Assembly: GCA_002347285.1 (NCBI GenBank) | Contig: DDXW01000054.1 | Coordinates: 1-33,529 of the forward strand | Direction: 5' to 3' | DNA length: 33,529 nucleotides | Source: Rhodocyclaceae bacterium UBA2250 | GTDB taxonomy: Bacteria; Pseudomonadota; Gammaproteobacteria; Burkholderiales; Rhodocyclaceae | Part shown: positions 23,218-31,162 of the stretch, in pieces | Layout: each line of letters begins with the position of its first letter | Numbering within the stretch: position 1 is the first letter of the stretch | The notes under the pieces: generated by a model | What the model was told of the DNA's origin: nothing | The model's database searches: none | The model's input: the letters and a program-made list of their open reading frames with translations, nothing else | Translations under genes and position numbers: made by a program

Positions 23218-25182
23218 GGACGCGAGAATTTCGAACAGGTCGAGCGGCACGGCCTTGCCTTTCACCCACACGGTCTGCGACTTGCCGGTCTTCACCTGTC
23301 CCTGGCATGCCGCCAGCGTCGCCGCGCTCGCGAGGATCGTGCACTGCATTTCCTTGGTGACGCCCTCGATGCGCGAAGCGGCGTTCACCGTATCGCCGAT
23401 GGCGGTGTATTCGGTGCGCTGTTCGGAGCCGATGTTGCCGATCACGGCCGGGCCGGTATGCACGCCGATGCCGACGGCGAAGTCGGGCAGGTCGCGCCCG
23501 GGAAAGCGCGCGCGCATCCAGCCGGCGAATGCGTGGGCGGCCTGCTGCATGCGCAGGGCGGTGCGCAGCGCCCGGTCGGCGTCGTCCGCGTGCGAAACCG
23601 GCGCGCCGAACTGCACCATCACCGCATCGCCGATGAACTTGTCGATCGTGCCGCCCTCCTCGAGGATGATCCTGCACGCCTCGCCGAAATAGCGGTTCAG
23701 CATCTCGACCACCTCCTCGGGCTTGAGCCGCTCCGAGATCACCGTGAAATTGCGGATGTCCGAGAACAGCACGGTCACCGTGCGGCGCACGCCGCCCAGC
23801 TGCGGCGGCGCGCCGCTGGCGATCAATTCCTCGACGACGTGCGCCGAGACGTAACGGCCGAACAGGCCGGTGATGCGGCCGCGTTCGCGCTCTTCGAGGA
23901 CGTAGCGCAAGCCGAGCACGGCCAGCAGCAGCAGGATCAGGCCGCCGACCAGCGCCGCCAGCGGGAAGCGGACATCCTGCAGGAAAAGGGCATAGGCCGC
24001 GGCGGCCGCGCCGCCGGCGAGCACCGGCAACGCCAGGGCGGCCGCTGCGGGACGCAGGCGCAGAAACAGCAGCAGGCCGAGCAGCAGCAAGCCGCCGCTG
24101 GCCAGCAGTTCCTGCCACGCCGGCAGCGACGTCGGGTGACGGCCGGACAACAGGGTTTCGACGATGTTCGCCTGCAACTCGGGGCCGGTCATGTAGCGGC
24201 CCGCCGTCTTGAAGAAACCCGAGACGTAGGGCGTCGCATGGGTATCGTTCATGCCGGCATATTCGCCGCCGATGATCACCACGCGCCCCTTCATGGCCCG
24301 CACGGCCGGCTGCTCGAGCGCATCGGGCGCCAGCAGCGCCGCGAACGGCACGCGCGGGATGTGCCCCGGCGGGCCGGCGAAGGCGATCGGCTCGCCCGCG
24401 TCGTCGAGGCGATGGCTGCGGCCTCCCATGCGGAGGAGCGCGCCGCCCTCCTGCTCCCGCGGCGGCCAGGCGCCCGCGGCGCGCGCCGCCAGCAGCGCGG
24501 CGAAGCTTAGCCGCGGCAGATCGGCCGGCGCCGCGCCGGCAGGCACGCGCAGCGCCGGCGCCAGCGAGAAGCGCCGCACGATGCCGTCCGCATCGGCACG
24601 CAGGTCGGCCAGGCCGACATGACGCGCCAGGTCGAGATCGGGCACGGCCAGCAGCAGTTCCGGCGCCGGCAGGAGGAATTCGCTGTCGCCCTCGTCCGGC
24701 GTCGTGGCCGAGGCGGACAGGACGAGCCGGCCGCTGGCGATCTCGCGGCGCAGCGGCGCATCGAAATTCGAGGAGCGGCCCGGCGGGCCATGCCGGTCGA
24801 GCCAGCTTTCCGGACTGATCGAGAACAGCAGGTCGAGGCCGACCTGCGCCGCGCCGGCGCTGCGCAGGACCTCGACCGCGCGCGCGACGTGCGGCGTCCA
24901 GAACACCAGCGGATCGTCACGGAAGGCTTCCAGGGAGGCGTCGTCGATCACGACCAGCGCGACATGCTGCGCCGGCGCGCGCGGACCGGCGAGCCGGTGC
25001 CAGTAATCCGCGAACGCCAGTTCGAGCGGCGCGACCAGGCCCGTGGCGCCGATCAGGCGGGTCAGGACGACCGCCGCCAGCCAAACGGCGGCATAAACCG
25101 ACATGCGGCGCCAGCCGGCCAGGCGCGCGCGCGCTGCCGCCGGCTCGGGTCGGGCGGTGGCCGGCGGGGTCGCGCCGCTCAC
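23164..25182 (-). CDS. CHASE2-domain class III adenylate cyclase
   Basis: Membrane receptor cyclase of 672 residues that probably makes cAMP. Seen: N-terminal TM (about 28-48), an extracytoplasmic CHASE2 sensor (about 55-340), three clustered TM helices (about 357-427), and a catalytic domain (about 440-640). Metal-binding Asp475 (FSDIRNFT) and Asp519 (FIGDAVM) are present. Lys515 and Thr593 (EYTAIGDTVN) mark adenine rather than guanine specificity. Asn600 and Arg604 are the transition-state pair. The start GTG at 25182 overlaps the recN stop as GTGA and has GAGG 6-7 bases upstream, so I prefer it to the ATG 26 codons later. The last 20 residues are a low-complexity Ala/Pro/Ser tail. It is last in the methyltransferase-nadK-recN operon. 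Its signal is unknown. Confidence 0.92.
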   Translation of the reverse strand: MSGATPPATARPEPAAARARLAGWRRMSVYAAVWLAAVVLTRLIGATGLVAPLELAFADYWHRLAGPRAPAQHVALVVIDDASLEAFRDDPLVFWTPHVARAVEVLRSAGAAQVGLDLLFSISPESWLDRHGPPGRSSNFDAPLRREIASGRLVLSASATTPDEGDSEFLLPAPELLLAVPDLDLARHVGLADLRADADGIVRRFSLAPALRVPAGAAPADLPRLSFAALLAARAAGAWPPREQEGGALLRMGGRSHRLDDAGEPIAFAGPPGHIPRVPFAALLAPDALEQPAVRAMKGRVVIIGGEYAGMNDTHATPYVSGFFKTAGRYMTGPELQANIVETLLSGRHPTSLPAWQELLASGGLLLLGLLLFLRLRPAAAALALPVLAGGAAAAAYALFLQDVRFPLAALVGGLILLLLAVLGLRYVLEERERGRITGLFGRYVSAHVVEELIASGAPPQLGGVRRTVTVLFSDIRNFTVISERLKPEEVVEMLNRYFGEACRIILEEGGTIDKFIGDAVMVQFGAPVSHADDADRALRTALRMQQAAHAFAGWMRARFPGRDLPDFAVGIGVHTGPAVIGNIGSEQRTEYTAIGDTVNAASRIEGVTKEMQCTILASAATLAACQGQVKTGKSQTVWVKGKAVPLDLFEILASGAAPSAPGFSVPPPSPA

Positions 25183-26840
25183 GGCGCCTCGCGCTGGCCG
25201 AGCATTTCGCGCGCGTGGCGGCGCGTGGTGTCGGTGATCTGCACGCCGCCGAGCATGCGCGCGATCTCCTCGATGCGGCCGGCGGCATCGAGCACGCTGA
25301 CGCGGCTGAGCGTCCGGCCGGCGCGGGTGTCCTTGGCGATCGACCATTGCCAGTCGGCGCAGGCCGCCACCTGCGGCAGGTGGGTGACGCACAGCACCTG
25401 GCGATCGACGCCGAGCTGCTTGAGCATCTTGCCGACGATCTCGGCGACGCGGCCGCCGATGCCGACATCGACTTCATCGAAGATCAGCGTGCCGGCGGCG
25501 TGGGACTGGCTGGCGATCACCTGCAGCGCAAGGCCGATGCGCGACAGCTCGCCGCCCGAGGCGACCTTGGCGAGCGGACGCGGCGGCTGGCCGGCGTTCG
25601 CCGTCACGAGGAACTCGATGTCCTCGAGGCCATGCGCGGCCCCCTCCTCCCGCGGCGACAGCGCCACCTCGAAGCGGCCGCCGCTCATCGCCAGCTCCTG
25701 CATCGCCGCCGTCACCGCGGCGGACAGCTGCTGCGCGGCGCGCCGCCGTTCCTTGCCCAGTTTTTCCGCCGCCTGGCGGTAATCCGCGGCGGCCTGCTGT
25801 TCGCGTTCTGCCAGCGCGGCCGGGTCGGCGGCGAGCGTCAGCTCGGCCAGCCGCGCCCGCAGGCGCTCCAGCACCTCGGGCAGTTCCTCCGGCGCGACGC
25901 GGTGCTTGCGCGCCAGCTGCGTGACGGCGTCGATGCGCGCATCGAGTTCGGCGAGCCGCGCCGGATCGAGATCGAGGTGGTCGCGGTAGCGCCGCAGCGC
26001 CAGCGCCGCTTCGTCGAGCTGGATCAGCGCGCTCTCGAACAGCTGGGCCGCATCGCCGAGCGCCGGATCGACCGCGGTCAGTTCGGTGAGCCGCCCTGCC
26101 GCCTGCTGCAGCGCCGGCAGCGCCGGAACCTCGCCTTCGTCGAGCGCGTCGAGCGCGGCCGCGCTCGCCTCGAGCAGGCTGGCCGCATGCGCGAGGCGGC
26201 GCTGCTCCTGCTCGGTCTCCTGCCAGGCCTGCGGACCGAAGCCGAGCGTCTCCAGTTCCTTCACCTGCCAGTCGAGCAGTTCGCGTTCGCGCGCCGAGGC
26301 CGCCACGTCCTGCTCGGCGGCCAGCCGCGCCGTGTGCAGCTTGCGCCAGGCCGCGTGCCGCTCCGCCACCGCGCGCGCCAGCGCCTGCGCGCCCGCATGG
26401 GCGTCGAGCAGCGCGCGTTGCGCGTCGGCGCGCAGCAGCGAGTGATGGGCGTGCTGACCGTGGATGTCGCACAGGAAGTCGGCCGCCTCGCGCAACTGGC
26501 CGAGCGTCGCGGCCGAGCCATTGAGCCAGGCGCGCGAGCGCCCGCCGGCATCGACGACGCGGCGCAGGATGCAGGTATCGGCCTCGAAATCGTTGGTGGC
26601 GAGCCAGGCGGCAAGCGCGGAGCCCGGCGCGACCTCGAACTCGGCCGAGACTTCCGCCTTGTCGGCGCCGCCGCGCACGACGGCGGCGTCGGCGCGCTCG
26701 CCGAGGGCGAGCGACAGGGCATCGACGAGGATCGACTTGCCGGCGCCGGTCTCCCCGGTCAGCGCGCCGAAGCCGCCGGCGAACTCGAGCTCGAGCCGGT
26801 CGACGATGACGAAGTCGCGGATGACGAGGCGCTGCAGCAT
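25179..26840 (-). CDS. recN: DNA repair protein RecN
   Basis: SMC-like ATPase acting in recombinational repair of double-strand breaks. It has 553 residues (E. coli 553). Walker A GETGAGKS (29-36), a long coiled-coil centre rich in Ala/Glu/Arg/Leu (about 150-380), ABC signature VASGGELSR (426-434) and Walker B TLIFDEVD (about 451-458) are all visible. It follows nadK after 13 bp and overlaps the cyclase by 4 bp. nadK-recN is a common proteobacterial neighbourhood. I saw no LexA-type box immediately upstream; SOS control, if any, must act on the operon promoter. Confidence 0.96.
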   Translation of the reverse strand: MLQRLVIRDFVIVDRLELEFAGGFGALTGETGAGKSILVDALSLALGERADAAVVRGGADKAEVSAEFEVAPGSALAAWLATNDFEADTCILRRVVDAGGRSRAWLNGSAATLGQLREAADFLCDIHGQHAHHSLLRADAQRALLDAHAGAQALARAVAERHAAWRKLHTARLAAEQDVAASARERELLDWQVKELETLGFGPQAWQETEQEQRRLAHAASLLEASAAALDALDEGEVPALPALQQAAGRLTELTAVDPALGDAAQLFESALIQLDEAALALRRYRDHLDLDPARLAELDARIDAVTQLARKHRVAPEELPEVLERLRARLAELTLAADPAALAEREQQAAADYRQAAEKLGKERRRAAQQLSAAVTAAMQELAMSGGRFEVALSPREEGAAHGLEDIEFLVTANAGQPPRPLAKVASGGELSRIGLALQVIASQSHAAGTLIFDEVDVGIGGRVAEIVGKMLKQLGVDRQVLCVTHLPQVAACADWQWSIAKDTRAGRTLSRVSVLDAAGRIEEIARMLGGVQITDTTRRHAREMLGQREAP

Positions 26841-26853
26841 GGTCGCGGCGGGT

Positions 26854-27729
26854 TCAGCGCTTCGGCGAGGCGCTCCAGTGCAGCTTCTCGCGCAGCATCG
26901 CGAAGTAGCTGTAGCCGGGCGGATGCAGCAGGGTGACGCCGAACGCGGAGCGCGTCAGGCGCACGATGTCGCCGGGGCGCGCGTCGAAATGGCTCTGGCC
27001 GTCGCAATGCACGCGCGCCTCGTGCGGCGCCACCAGCGCCATCTCGATACGGCAGGCGTCGGAGACGGTGATCGGGCGGTGCGTCAGCGCATGCGGACAG
27101 AGCGGCACCAGCGCGAAGCCGGGCACCGCGGGCTGCAGGATCGGCCCGTTGGCGGACAGCGCATAGGCGGTCGAGCCGGTCGGCGTGGCGACGATCACCC
27201 CGTCGGCGCGCAGCGCGTAGAGGAACTCGCCGTCGACGCGCACCTCGATCTCGATCATGCGGCCGAGATCGCCCTTGTTGACCACCACGTCGTTGAGCGC
27301 AATGGTCTGGAAGACTTCGCGACCGTCGCGCAGCACGCGCGCGTCGAGCAGCGTGCGCCGGTCGGGAGTGAATTCGCCGGCCAGCAGGCGGTCGATCGCG
27401 CCGAGCATGTCGGCGCGCGCGATGTCGGTCATGAAGCCGAGGCGGCCCTGGTTGATGCCGGCCAGCGGGATGTCGTGCGCGGCGAGGCGGCGCGCGGCGT
27501 TGAGCAGGGTGCCGTCGCCGCCCAGCACGATCGCCGCGTCGGCATTGGCGGCGATCACGTCGATGCCGGCCGCGCCGGCGATCATGCCGAGAGCGGCGGC
27601 GATGCCCTCCTCGACCAGCACATTGACACCGCGTCCCTGCAGGTGCTCGAGCAGCGCCACCAGCGCCTCGACCACTTCGGCGCTGCCGCTCTTGCCGAAC
27701 AGGGCGACGCTGCGGATCGGCCCCTTCAT
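26854..27729 (-). CDS. nadK: NAD kinase
   Basis: Phosphorylates NAD to NADP with ATP, the only route to NADP. The 291 residues fit the family. Seen: GGDGT (70-74), the nucleotide-binding NDVVV (146-150), and the long conserved ATPTGSTAYALSANGP (181-196). The start is the ATG at 27729, which overlaps the stop of the DNA methyltransferase by 4 bp (ATGA). The open frame runs further upstream only as a shadow of that gene. In related bacteria nadK and recN sit next to hrcA, as here, but the methyltransferase is interposed. Confidence 0.96.
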   Translation of the reverse strand: MKGPIRSVALFGKSGSAEVVEALVALLEHLQGRGVNVLVEEGIAAALGMIAGAAGIDVIAANADAAIVLGGDGTLLNAARRLAAHDIPLAGINQGRLGFMTDIARADMLGAIDRLLAGEFTPDRRTLLDARVLRDGREVFQTIALNDVVVNKGDLGRMIEIEVRVDGEFLYALRADGVIVATPTGSTAYALSANGPILQPAVPGFALVPLCPHALTHRPITVSDACRIEMALVAPHEARVHCDGQSHFDARPGDIVRLTRSAFGVTLLHPPGYSYFAMLREKLHWSASPKR

Positions 27730-28910
27730 GCGGCGACCGCTCCGCGCCGCGCGGCGCGCGCCTGCGCCAGCTGCCGCAGTTTCTCGAACGGCGGCGGCAG
27801 CAGGCAGTTCTGCAGCGAACGCTGGGTGAACAGATGGCGGCCGTCGCAGACGAAGCCGAGTTCCCGCCAGTCGACCTGGTCGTTGAGCATGGCGGCGGCG
27901 AGCGCGAGATCCATGCCCGGCTGCTTCGGAAACAGCGCCAGCAGCGAGCCGTCGTAATTCGGGCAGTCGTGCAGGAAGAACGGCCGCGCCCGCCGCGTCT
28001 TGCAATTCACGTAGATGCGCGGCGTGTCCGACACATGATGCAGCCGTCCCCACTGCCACCAGTTGCTCTCGTCGAAATGGCGCACGCGCCGGGCCAGCAG
28101 GCGGTCCTTGTGTGCCTCGAGGTGCGGATGGGGAATGCCGAAGATCATGCGCCGGGTTTTAGCATCATCCACGGTGGTCGAGCAGACGAACTCGGTGTTG
28201 CCCTCGGGATGCGCGAAGATCTCGTCGGCGCCCGACACGGCGCCGACCTTGACGTCGAACAGCTCGGCGAGCGGCAGGCGATAGTCGCCGCGCAGGAACA
28301 TCAGCTGGCCGTCGACCAGCGCGAACTGGCGCCCGTCGGCGAGGCGGCGCTCGCGCCGGCCGCGCTCGAAGCGGAAGATCGCGCAGTTCGGGTTGTGCGT
28401 GCCGAAGATGCGCGCGTCGCCGAGTTCGATGAAGTCGGTGATGTCGCCCTCCTCGTAGAGGAAGGCATTGAGCCGGCGCGCCGCCGTCAGCTTGGCGAAT
28501 TCGCGCGGCACGATGAAGATCAGCTCGCCGCCGCGGCGCAGGTGGCGCACCGCCTTCTCGATGAAATGGAGGTAGAGGTTGCTGCGCCGGTCGAACATCT
28601 CGCCGTCGAGCCGCGCCAGGGTCTGGTGCGGAATGTCCTGGAAGCGCACGTAGGGCGGGTTGCCGATGATGGTGTCGTACTTCTCGTCGAGCGGCAGGGC
28701 GAAGAAGTCCATCACCCGGGCGCCGGGCGGCGCCACCGCCGCGTCGATCTCGACCGCCTCGCAGCCGGGGAGGCGCAGGCTGAAGGCGCCGTCGCCGGCC
28801 GACGGGTCGAGGCTGCGCCCGCGCCGCTGGCGCAGGGCGAGCATGCGCGCGACGACCGCTTCCGGGGTGAACACCTGTCCGAGGGCATGGACGTTCAGTT
28901 GACGGGTCAT
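27726..28910 (-). CDS. Adenine-N6 DNA methyltransferase (Eco57I/TaqI-like), no partner nuclease
   Basis: A 394-residue protein with the gamma-type adenine methyltransferase layout. GQVFTP (11-16) is motif X, DPSAGDGAF (35-43) is SAM motif I, and NPPY (84-87) is catalytic motif IV. PHPHLEAHKDRLLARRV and the rest of the C-terminal half form a candidate target-recognition region. It should methylate adenine in DNA; rRNA or other substrates are less likely. No restriction endonuclease or specificity gene is adjacent, so it is an orphan. It is translationally coupled to nadK by ATGA. A TACAAT on the minus strand (28965-28960) may be its promoter. No ribosome-binding site is clear. Confidence 0.85.
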   Translation of the reverse strand: MTRQLNVHALGQVFTPEAVVARMLALRQRRGRSLDPSAGDGAFSLRLPGCEAVEIDAAVAPPGARVMDFFALPLDEKYDTIIGNPPYVRFQDIPHQTLARLDGEMFDRRSNLYLHFIEKAVRHLRRGGELIFIVPREFAKLTAARRLNAFLYEEGDITDFIELGDARIFGTHNPNCAIFRFERGRRERRLADGRQFALVDGQLMFLRGDYRLPLAELFDVKVGAVSGADEIFAHPEGNTEFVCSTTVDDAKTRRMIFGIPHPHLEAHKDRLLARRVRHFDESNWWQWGRLHHVSDTPRIYVNCKTRRARPFFLHDCPNYDGSLLALFPKQPGMDLALAAAMLNDQVDWRELGFVCDGRHLFTQRSLQNCLLPPPFEKLRQLAQARAARRGAVAA

Positions 28911-28915
28911 GACGG

Positions 28916-28943
28916 AATTACTCGGCGCTGGCGGGGCGGCGGC
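28916..28943. repeat. dispersed repeat, copy C (upstream of the DNA methyltransferase)
   Basis: Contains ACTCGGCGCTGGCGGGGCGG followed by CGGC. Its core agrees at 22 of 23 bases with copy A at 3641-3668. It lies in the leader between the methyltransferase ATG and the divergent promoters shared with hrcA. Confidence 0.55.
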
Positions 28944-28958
28944 AACGAAACAGCGGAG

Positions 28959-28986
28959 GATTGTAATCCAGAGGTTCGCTACAATC
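28959..28986. promoter_or_regulatory. Overlapping divergent promoters with 7-bp inverted repeat
   Basis: GATTGTA (28959-28965) and TACAATC (28980-28986) form a perfect inverted repeat with 14 bases between. Each arm contains TACAAT, a good -10 hexamer, pointing outward: right to hrcA, left to the methyltransferase operon. Each would overlap the other's -35 zone. The hrcA start point would be near 28992, 3 bases before its ATG. No CIRCE element (TTAGCACTC-N9-GAGTGCTAA) is present. Confidence 0.5.
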
Positions 28987-28994
28987 TTGCCATC

Positions 28995-30023
28995 ATGCTC
29001 GACCCGCGCGCCCAGACCCTGCTCAAGACCCTGATCGAACGCTACATCGTCGAAGGTCAGCCGGTCGGCTCACGCACGCTTTCCAAGTATTCCGGCCTCG
29101 AGCTGTCGCCGGCGACGATCCGCAACGTGATGGCCGATCTCGAGGAGATGGGCTTCATCGCCAGCCCGCATACCTCGGCCGGCCGCGTGCCGACGCCGCG
29201 CGGCTACCGGCTGTTCGTCGACACGCTGCTGACCGTCCGGCCGCTCGACCCACAGCATGTTTCCGAGATCAAGGGCGCATTGCTCCCCGACGTGCCCCTG
29301 CGCGTGATCGGCCATGCCTCGCAGCTGGTCTCGGAACTCACGCACTTCGCCGGCGTGGTGATCGCCCCGCGCCGGCAGGCGCCGCGCATCCGCCAGATCG
29401 AGTTCCTGGCGCTGACCGAAACCCGCATCCTGCTGATCATCGTCACCGCCGAAGGCGAGGTGCAGAACCGCCTGCTGCTGACGCAGCGCCCCTACACGCC
29501 GAGCGAACTGGTCGAGGCCGCCAACTATCTGACGCAGAACTTCGCCGGCCTCGACTTCATGCAGATCCGCCAGCGGCTGCAGACCGAGCTGCAGCAGCTG
29601 CGCAGCGACATGACCGAGCTGATGAGCGCCGCCGCCGACGCCGGCGCCGCCGCCGCGTCCGACGCCTCGTCGCAGTACGTCATCTCGGGTGAGAGGAACC
29701 TGCTCGACAGCGAGGATCTGTCGACCAACATGGCACGGCTGCGCCAGCTGTTCGACCTGTTCGAGCAGCGCACCGGCCTGATGCAGCTGCTCGACCTGTC
29801 GACGCGCGCCGACGGCGTGCAGGTCTTCATCGGCGGCGAATCCGGCATCGCGCCGCTCGACGAGTGCAGCGTGGTCGCCGCGCCCTACGAGATCGACGGC
29901 CCCGACGGCCAGATCGTCGGCACCATCGGCGTGATCGGTCCGACGCGCATGGCCTACGAGCGCGTGATCCCGATCGTCGACATCACCGCGCGTCTGCTCT
30001 CCTCCGCCCTCAGCCCCGCCTGA
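28995..30023 (+). CDS. hrcA: Heat-inducible transcription repressor HrcA
   Basis: Repressor of the groESL and dnaKJ chaperone operons through CIRCE operators. The 342 residues show the N-terminal winged helix (LLKTLIERYIVEGQPVGSRT at 8-27, then SPATIRNVMADLEEMGFI). The conserved HTSAGRVPT-RGYRLFVD segment follows (about 57-74), then the GAF-like central and C-terminal domains. The ATG at 28995 is preceded closely by TACAAT, so the message may be nearly leaderless; the frame upstream is open but is a shadow of the methyltransferase. hemH follows after 2 bp. Without a CIRCE site here, autoregulation by that element is unlikely. Confidence 0.96.
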   Translation: MLDPRAQTLLKTLIERYIVEGQPVGSRTLSKYSGLELSPATIRNVMADLEEMGFIASPHTSAGRVPTPRGYRLFVDTLLTVRPLDPQHVSEIKGALLPDVPLRVIGHASQLVSELTHFAGVVIAPRRQAPRIRQIEFLALTETRILLIIVTAEGEVQNRLLLTQRPYTPSELVEAANYLTQNFAGLDFMQIRQRLQTELQQLRSDMTELMSAAADAGAAAASDASSQYVISGERNLLDSEDLSTNMARLRQLFDLFEQRTGLMQLLDLSTRADGVQVFIGGESGIAPLDECSVVAAPYEIDGPDGQIVGTIGVIGPTRMAYERVIPIVDITARLLSSALSPA

Positions 30024-30025
30024 TC

Positions 30026-31009
30026 ATGTCCACCGCCATCCTGCTGGTCAATCTCGGCACGCCGGACGCGCCCGACGCCCCCGCCCTGCGCCGCTATCTC
30101 GGCCAGTTCCTCTGGGATCCGCGCGTCGTCGAGATTCCGCGGCCGGTCTGGTGGTTCGTGCTCAACGGCATCATCCTCAACACGCGTCCGAAGAAGTCGG
30201 CCGAAAAATATGCGTCGATCTGGATGACCGAGGGCTCGCCGCTCAAGGTGCACACCGAGCGCCAGGCCAAGCTGCTCAAGGGCCTGCTCGGCCAGCGCGG
30301 CCGCGGCGAACTGCGCGTCGACTGCGCGATGCGCTACGGCAGCCCGTCGGTCGCCGACAAGCTCGACGCCCTGAGGGCGGCCGGCGCGGAGCACATCCTC
30401 GTCGTGCCGCTCTATCCGCAATACGCCGCCTCGACCACCGCCAGCGCGCTGGATGCGGTCACCGCCTGGATGCGGAGCCAGCGCAACCTGCCCGAAATCG
30501 CCTACGTGCGCGACTATCACGACCATCCCGGCTACCTCGACGCGCTCGCCGCGAGCGTGCGCGAGCACTGGATGGCGCACGGCCATCCCGACGCGGACAC
30601 GCGGCTGGTGATGAGCTTCCACGGCCTGCCGCAGCGCTCGACCGAGCTCGGCGATCCGTATTTCCACGAGTGCCAGCGCACCGGCCAGCTGCTGCGCGAA
30701 CGGCTCGGCCTCACCGACAAGCAGGCGCTCGTCACCTTCCAGTCGCGTTTCGGGCCGGCCCAATGGCTGCAGCCCTACACCCAGCCGACGCTCGAGGAAC
30801 TGGCGAAACAGGGCGTCAAGCGCATCGACATCCTCTGCCCCGGCTTCGCCGCCGACTGCCTCGAAACGCTCGAGGAGGTCGCGCTCGAATGCAAGACCGC
30901 CTTCCTCGCCAACGGCGGACAGACCTTCCACTACCTCCCCTGCCTCAACGAGCGCGCCGACTGGATCGAGGCGCTCGGCGACATCTGCCTCGCCCGCCTG
31001 GGCGGCTGA
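30026..31009 (+). CDS. hemH: Ferrochelatase
   Basis: Inserts Fe2+ into protoporphyrin IX, the last step of heme synthesis, at the inner membrane surface. The 327 residues match the family. Seen: NLGTPDAP near the N-terminus, RRYLGQFLWDPRVVEIPR, the catalytic His199 in MSFHGLP, and Glu280 in CPGFAADCLETLEE. There is no 2Fe-2S C-terminal extension. The start follows the hrcA stop by 2 bp, so the two share a transcript, a usual betaproteobacterial pair. Confidence 0.96.
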   Translation: MSTAILLVNLGTPDAPDAPALRRYLGQFLWDPRVVEIPRPVWWFVLNGIILNTRPKKSAEKYASIWMTEGSPLKVHTERQAKLLKGLLGQRGRGELRVDCAMRYGSPSVADKLDALRAAGAEHILVVPLYPQYAASTTASALDAVTAWMRSQRNLPEIAYVRDYHDHPGYLDALAASVREHWMAHGHPDADTRLVMSFHGLPQRSTELGDPYFHECQRTGQLLRERLGLTDKQALVTFQSRFGPAQWLQPYTQPTLEELAKQGVKRIDILCPGFAADCLETLEEVALECKTAFLANGGQTFHYLPCLNERADWIEALGDICLARLGG

Positions 31010-31016
31010 TCCGGCA

Positions 31017-31116
31017 TAACCTGTTGCATGAGGTTCGCCCCGTAACCTGTTGATAAAACTCGGCGCCGGTGAGGCGGCACACAAGCTTTTGTTTTCATGG
31101 TCTAAAGTTCGCCCCG
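31017..31116 (+). repeat. Interleaved short direct repeats upstream of the EF-hand gene
   Basis: TAACCTGTTG occurs at 31017-31026 and again at 31043-31052, a 26-bp period. GTTCGCCCCG occurs at 31033-31042 and 31107-31116. The dispersed repeat copy D (31055-31079) lies between. Together they occupy most of the 153-bp gap after hemH. No gene is seen in this gap. Confidence 0.55.
31055..31079. repeat. dispersed repeat, copy D (between hemH and the EF-hand gene)
   Basis: AAAACTCGGCGCCGGTGAGG followed by CGGC. The reverse complement matches copy B at 20368 with a single mismatch over 24 bases. Confidence 0.6.
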
Positions 31117-31162
31117 GGACGGACGTAAACCGAAAGACAGCCCTTGTCCTTCGGAGCCTCCC

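Noticed and set aside
28911..28994. CIRCE operator in front of hrcA
   Set aside because: Neither TTAGCACTC nor GAGTGCTAA, nor a close variant, is present in the gap.
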